Source: Gordius sp. MW1 (Eukaryota; Nematomorpha; Gordioida; Gordea; Gordiidae). Taken from it: a stretch of 64,000 bases of DNA. This document shows positions 59,461 to 64,000 of the stretch, piece after piece. The first letter of the stretch is position 1. Each line of letters starts with the position of its first letter. The notes below the pieces were generated by a model. It did no database searches. It saw nothing but the letters and a program-made list of their open reading frames with translations, and was not told where the DNA came from. A program made the translations under genes and the position numbers. The DNA lies in contig OZ038531.1 of assembly GCA_964036665.1 (NCBI GenBank), positions 2,232,001 to 2,296,000 on the forward strand. The letters are read 5' to 3'.

Positions 59461-61539
59461 CCCGAGAGGTACCAGTGTAACCTGTAGGTGACACCACTTT
59501 GAACGCTTATAACTTTTAAACTATTGGACGAAATATTAAGTTTTAAATTGAATATGAAAGAGCACACTTAGGCGAATCAGCTGATATGTTTTATTCCCCT
59601 TCCTCTTCCTTCTTTCATTAATGATAAGGTCTCAAATATCGCTAATTTTGAAAGTTCGACTGCTTCTCATATATTCACTATAAATGGAGACTCAACCATA
59701 TGAAATCTTATTTTAATTTATATCATTAAAATCTTGACACTTTCACAATTATTTTGATATGAAATTTAATTGTTTTTGGTTAATTAAAATTGGAATAATG
59801 TTGGCCCAAAGTTTGGTGTAACCTGTAGGTTACACTGGGCAGAGGTCCATACGTATAAGCTTATTTAAACGAAAAATGCTACTTTTTTATTTGCTTTAAT
59901 TTGATTTTTTATAAGTAATTTCGTATAAAAATATCTTTATTACAAAGTTAATATCGCTTTGAGGCAAAAATTATATGATTAATTTAACCTTTGACCCCAT
60001 CCACTTGGAAAATCCTGAAGATTACTTGAAACAATTTCTTTCAAATGATGTTATTTTGTATGTGGTTAATATGAATAAATTTAACTGTTAATGAATTTAA
60101 AATTAAATCTCAATTCTTTTTTTTAACTAACTACTTGTTTCCTAAGTATATTAAAATGTTTTGGGAGCTCTGACCTGACTGTTTTAACATAATGGTTTTT
60201 AGTTGAATGCGTAGAAACGCTTCCAAGAAATAACTGAATATTTACATTTGGCCGACAAAATTGGTAAGGGTTGACACTTTTTTCAAAGTTCGAGATTATA
60301 TGGATCTTTTAAATGAAAAGTTCAAAAGCAACTTTAAACAGCGTAGCTCTTCTCACATATCCATAGATGAATATATGGTTTTTTATTTCGGGACCACAAT
60401 GCAAAACAATTTATAAAAGGCAAGCCTTTTCGTTTCGGCTATAATATGTGGTGTGCTCAACAAAAAATGGCTACCTTGTCACATTTCAACCTTACCAGGG
60501 GGCTAAATTTTCCGTAAATCGACAAAACGAAATAGGTTTAGGAGGAGCGGTCATATTAGATTTAGTAAATCAACTACCACCAGAATTTGGTCCATACAAT
60601 ATTTATTTCGATAATTTTTTTACGAGCCACAATTTAATGATATGTCTTTCAAAGATGAATATTGGGGGCACAGGAAAAATGCCTGATCATCGATGTAAAA
60701 GAACGCGGGTTTCTATCAAAAAACACTTATTTGATGGCTGTCCGATGGAATGATAATAATATTGGCACAATGTTGTCAAATTGTCATAGGGTCAAGCCTA
60801 TAACCTCTATTGGAGAATCACTAAAGCGGAAAAATAGAAAAAAATGTAATTCAATATCCTCATATGATCAAAATGTCTAATTGTTTTATGGGCGGTGTCG
60901 AACGCTTTGAGCAAAATATGCAACTAGATTATAATTTTGCGACAGAAAAGTGGTATTTTCCTATATTTGCATTCGGGCTGGATGCTGCATGCCAAAATGC
61001 ATGGCATTATATGCTTCATTAGGGAAAAATTACATTATGTAATTTCAAAAGAGAGATAGCGCAAAATTATTTTAAAAAATACGGACAACCGCGTAAACGG
61101 ACATTAAGCCCTAAATTAACTAATATTAAGAATAATATAACATACAACAAAAGGTATCGTGTACTCAGAGGCATTGTGTCGTCTGTCATAAAGCTATTAG
61201 AATTGTTGTGCATATTATAAAGTAGGCCTTCCTATAAATTGTTGGTCAATATTTCATAATAATTAACATATTTTATATTCATTGATGTTAGTTAATACAT
61301 TTTTATGTATTTTATAAAAAAAATCATCATTATTGTATACATAATTGTAAAATTTAATAAATTTTCTTTATACGTGAGTACATTTGTGCTGCCCAGTGTA
61401 ACCTGAAGGTGACACCCCTTTTTTTCTCAAAGTAAATAATTTTTTCAAAATTTTTCAATTGTTTAGCTTTATTTAGCATGTAAGAAAGCCCAGAAAAAAA
61501 TTTCATAAAAATTTTTTCGGCCGAACTGGGTCTGGTACC
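59461..61539 (+). mobile_element. piggyBac transposon, decayed
   Basis: TTAA (59457-59460) is followed by CCCGAGAGGTACCAG. The other end has CTGGTACC (61532-61539) followed by TTGA, a likely mutated TTAA with the last terminal bases lost. GTGTAACCTGNAGGTGACACC occurs just inside both ends (59474 and 61394), and a perfect palindrome of the same word (GTGTAACCTGTAGGTTACAC) lies at 59817. The coding region is broken. It sits in the body of the outer TCTCG element. Confidence 0.8.
59990..61215 (+). pseudogene. piggyBac transposase, frameshifted
   Basis: Blocks in order are RFQEITEYLHLADKIGK (about 60220), FIKGKPFRFGYNMWCAQ (60413), GYLVTFQPYQGAKFSVNRQN (60468), GLGGAVILDLVNQLPPEF and YNIYFDNFFTSHNLM (60600), then after another shift CFMGGVERFEQNMQ (about 60890) and FKREIAQNYFKKY (about 61045). 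IYFDNFFTS contains the second catalytic Asp of the piggyBac DDD triad. The C-terminal cysteine-rich end is not readable. At least three frameshifts and several stops are present. Confidence 0.88.
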
Positions 61540-61856
61540 TTGAATTTTATTGTTCAAGCAAATTAACAATTGTATTAAATTCACTGTGTCTGTCAATTAT
61601 AAATAGACTAAGAAAATTATAAGTTCGCCTATAGTTGACTTAGTTGCAACTGAGTTGATTGAGACCCTTTATTAATCCTGGCTAAAGCTTCAAAGTAGAC
61701 CTTTCATATTTAAGGCAAACGTTTAAGTCCATTGATATTACCATCATCATTTAAGCCCATAGTGTTTATTGCATGTTTACTATAGCGTTATAAACCACAA
61801 AGTGTGAGTGACTTTTAATAATAATATTATTATTTACAGATTTGATAACTAGTTGC

Positions 61857-63411
61857 TAGCGTTGCGATCTCGTCTCGTCTCGGTCTCGAATATAAAATCT
61901 CGTCTCGTCTCGGGAACAATTATGAATTTTAGGATCTCGTCTCGTCTTGGTCTAGAAAAATCTCGGTCTCGTCTCCTCTCAACGAGAATTCTCGTCTCGT
62001 CTCGACTTTTTAAAAAAAAATATATAAGGTATAAAAATCTTTCTTGTTTTATTTAAAATATTAAATAAGTTTTGAAAAAATCCAAATGGCAAACTTTTAT
62101 ATTTTTTCAAAACTTTAATACACAAACTTCTTAAAGATCTAGCGGGACAAGACATCCCATTGACAACATAGGCCTAAAACCCAAGCCCTCCTGAAAGAAT
62201 TGGGGCGCCCTATAGCTGCCAATACCCTTGACAAAAGGGAAACTTTTTTTTTTAAACAGAAAATCGGAATTATAATTTGTCATTTCAACGCGATCGCAAT
62301 TTTTGAATGTTTACCTCGCATATAATTTTTATAGTATATATAGTTTCATTTAAAAAAAGATATCATTAAAAAAAAAAAAAAAAAGATATTAAATAATTCA
62401 TAAAAAAATTTCTCTGGAAAGTGCAAACTAAAAATAAATTTGAACCATAACATATTTAAGGCAACGTTTAAGTCCATTGATATTACCATCGTCCATTATA
62501 GCCCATAGTGTATATTGCATGTTCACTATAGCTTTATAAACCACAATGTGAACTAGTTGTACATATTAATACGTTAAAACAACAATAAAAGCAGCATTAT
62601 ATAGGATTAAGAACATAAGGTTTTAAACTTTAAATTAAAGTGCAGGTATTTAAATTTGTGACAAAAATCATTTTAATCAAATTTATATTCCAAATAATTA
62701 CCTTCCAATCCTAACTAAATTTTGCTCTTAAATAGTTATTTATCGAATACAAAATAGGTTCGTGTTTTTATTTTTTGCACAATTATAATAATTATAGTAA
62801 GTTTGAATGCACATGCCAACCCAGCTTGTAATGTGAAAAGTAATGCATATAACAAAACTATGTATTCACATAATGTCTTATTAAGGTGCAAATTCATAAT
62901 AACCGCATCATGCAGGATGAGTAACTGCAAAATTCAAATATGCTTTAGTAATATTTACTATTCTATCAAAACTCATTCTAAGCCTAAACTTTGTAATATT
63001 TAATAATGCAATGGATATTAATATGTGATAAATATATTATACAATTATTCACATACCCTAAAAGTCAACCATACTTAGGTGATGATTGCCAAATTTTAAA
63101 TTCTTTGAAGATGTATATTTACAACACTTCGGAATTCTTTTAATATCAATAATACATTATATATTGATTTACACTTAATACCTTAAATGTAAATCCTGCA
63201 AATCAAAAAGCACAATAATTTACTAAAATCTAACGATCAATAAAAAGTCGAGATCTCGCCGAAAAAATCTCGTATTGTCTCGTCTCGACATCAAAATTCT
63301 CGTCTCGATCTCGACTCCATTTTTCAAATTCTCGTCTCGTCTCGATCGTCTCGTCTCGGCTTTTCGAGACGAGACGAGACCGAGATTTTTCTCGGTTTTT
63401 CCGCATCACTA
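61857..63411. mobile_element. TCTCG-family hAT-like element, copy C, with perfect 8-bp target duplication
   Basis: Begins TAGCGTTGCGATCTCGTCTC and ends GGTTTTTCCGCATCACTA. CTAGTTGC flanks both sides (61849-61856 and 63412-63419). TCTCG arrays fill 61866-62005 and 63245-63395. It inserted into copy A of its own family, at a site visible undisturbed in copy B (GATAACTAGTTGCGCATATT, about 14750). Confidence 0.88.
62168..62385 (+). mobile_element. LINE 3'-tail insertion inside copy C
   Basis: CCTAAAACCCAAGCCCTCCT through GTATATATAGTTTCATTT is the reverse complement of 3137-3340 (the LINE 3' end). It is followed by AAAAAAAGATATCATT and a poly-A run. Severe 5' truncation is usual for this class. 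It encodes only the last block (KTQALLKELG). Confidence 0.8.
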
Positions 63412-64000
63412 CTAGTTGCACATATTTAAACGTTGTAAAAAGAACAATAAAAGTAGTATTATTATAGGATGAACATAACGTTTTAAACTTTAAATTAAAG
63501 TGCTCGTATTTAAATTTATGACAAAAATCATTATGATCAAATTTTTATTCCAAATAATTACCTTCCAATTCTAACTAACTCTTTAAATAGTTATTTATCG
63601 AACACAGTATAAGTTTGTGTATTATTTTAGGCACAATTATAGAAATTATAGTAAATTTGAATGCACCTGCCAACCCAGCTTATAATGTCAAAAGTAATGC
63701 ATTTGACAAAACTATGTATTCACATAATGTCTTATTAAGGTTTAGAAATTTGGGAGGTATACTATTAGTTGAAGCATAAAAACTTCTTAAAACCTCATGA
63801 TTTAAGGTTTAATCTATTACGGTGTCATTAAATACTCTATTGTACTTTTGATCGTTAGGCGGGTGCTCAAAAATCTCGAGCCACCTTAGCTTAACTTGTA
63901 TAATTATTCAATCTGATTGACCATCAATTTATAAACGCGTCATGCAGGATGAGTAACTGCGAAATTGAAATATGCTTGAATAATATTTACTATTCCATCA

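Larger units (their letters stand above)
51475..64000. mobile_element. TCTCG-family non-autonomous hAT-like element, copy A (outer host of the nested complex; runs off the window)
   Basis: The left terminus TAGTGTTTCGATCTCGTCTC is at 51475. Its body resumes after each insertion: 59289-59460 (AGCGGAACACGGCATCTCATTGAC), 61540-61848 (CACTGTGTCTGTCAATTATAAATAGAC) and 63420-64000 (ACGTTGTAAAAAGAACAATAAAAG). These pieces are colinear with copy B (14098-16205). Insertions removed: Helitron, piggyBac and a copy of the same family. The right end is beyond the window. No transposase of its own. Confidence 0.7.

Noticed and set aside
61853..62056. Plus-strand Ser/Arg/Leu-rich frame, and its minus-strand counterpart at 63230-63421
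   Set aside because: Translation of the TCTCG array of the hAT-like element; simple repeat, not a gene.
1..64000. tRNA, rRNA and CRISPR arrays
   Set aside because: No cloverleaf with A/B boxes, no rRNA-like block and no regularly spaced identical short repeats with unique spacers were seen; the tandem arrays present have no spacers.

Overview
The window reads as AT-rich nuclear DNA of an invertebrate animal. The genes are split by GT-AG introns, AATAAA signals follow the stop codons, and most of the rest is mobile DNA: hAT, pogo, piggyBac, Helitron, Ty3/gypsy and several non-LTR families. Two conserved animal genes are recognisable, PPP1R10/PNUTS and mitochondrial ribosomal protein S18B. The species cannot be fixed from sequence alone. 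The very short introns (32-39 nt in MRPS18B) are a useful taxonomic clue.

Layout. 0-6 kb holds decayed, mostly 5'-truncated non-LTR retrotransposon pieces on the minus strand. 7.3-8.4 kb holds a complete five-exon gene for a small secreted protein. 9.5-16.5 kb holds MITEs, a LINE copy split by a young, internally deleted Ty3/gypsy element, and a 2-kb non-autonomous hAT-like element. 18.6-22.6 kb is a hAT element with a pogo element nested in it. 22.6-29.4 kb is AT-rich DNA with three separate long inverted repeats. 30.9-31.8 kb is MRPS18B on the minus strand. 35.8-37.2 kb is a hAT relic. 37.8-45.0 kb is the complete 16-exon PPP1R10 gene, with a piggyBac-type MITE and two hAT-type MITEs in its introns. 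45.2-48.2 kb holds two minus-strand genes whose products end in Glu/Tyr-rich tails. 51.5-64.0 kb is one long nested transposon complex.

The nested complex can be read layer by layer from target-site duplications. An outer hAT-like element (51475 to beyond the window) contains a Helitron (51596-59288). The Helitron contains a hAT element (55853-59133), which contains a second hAT (56455-57799), which contains a probable solo LTR (56689-57347). The outer element was also hit by a piggyBac (59461-61539) and by a copy of its own family (61857-63411), and that copy carries a LINE tail. Several unrelated-looking hAT families here share one design: their ends are packed with a family-specific 5-6 bp motif (TCTCG, GCCCG, GATCC or ATTCGA).

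The host genes do not form one pathway. PNUTS is a nuclear protein phosphatase 1 regulator, S18B is part of the mitochondrial small ribosomal subunit, and the other three genes are not recognised. PPP1R10 and its neighbour on the opposite strand converge on one short sequence that carries a polyadenylation signal for each strand.
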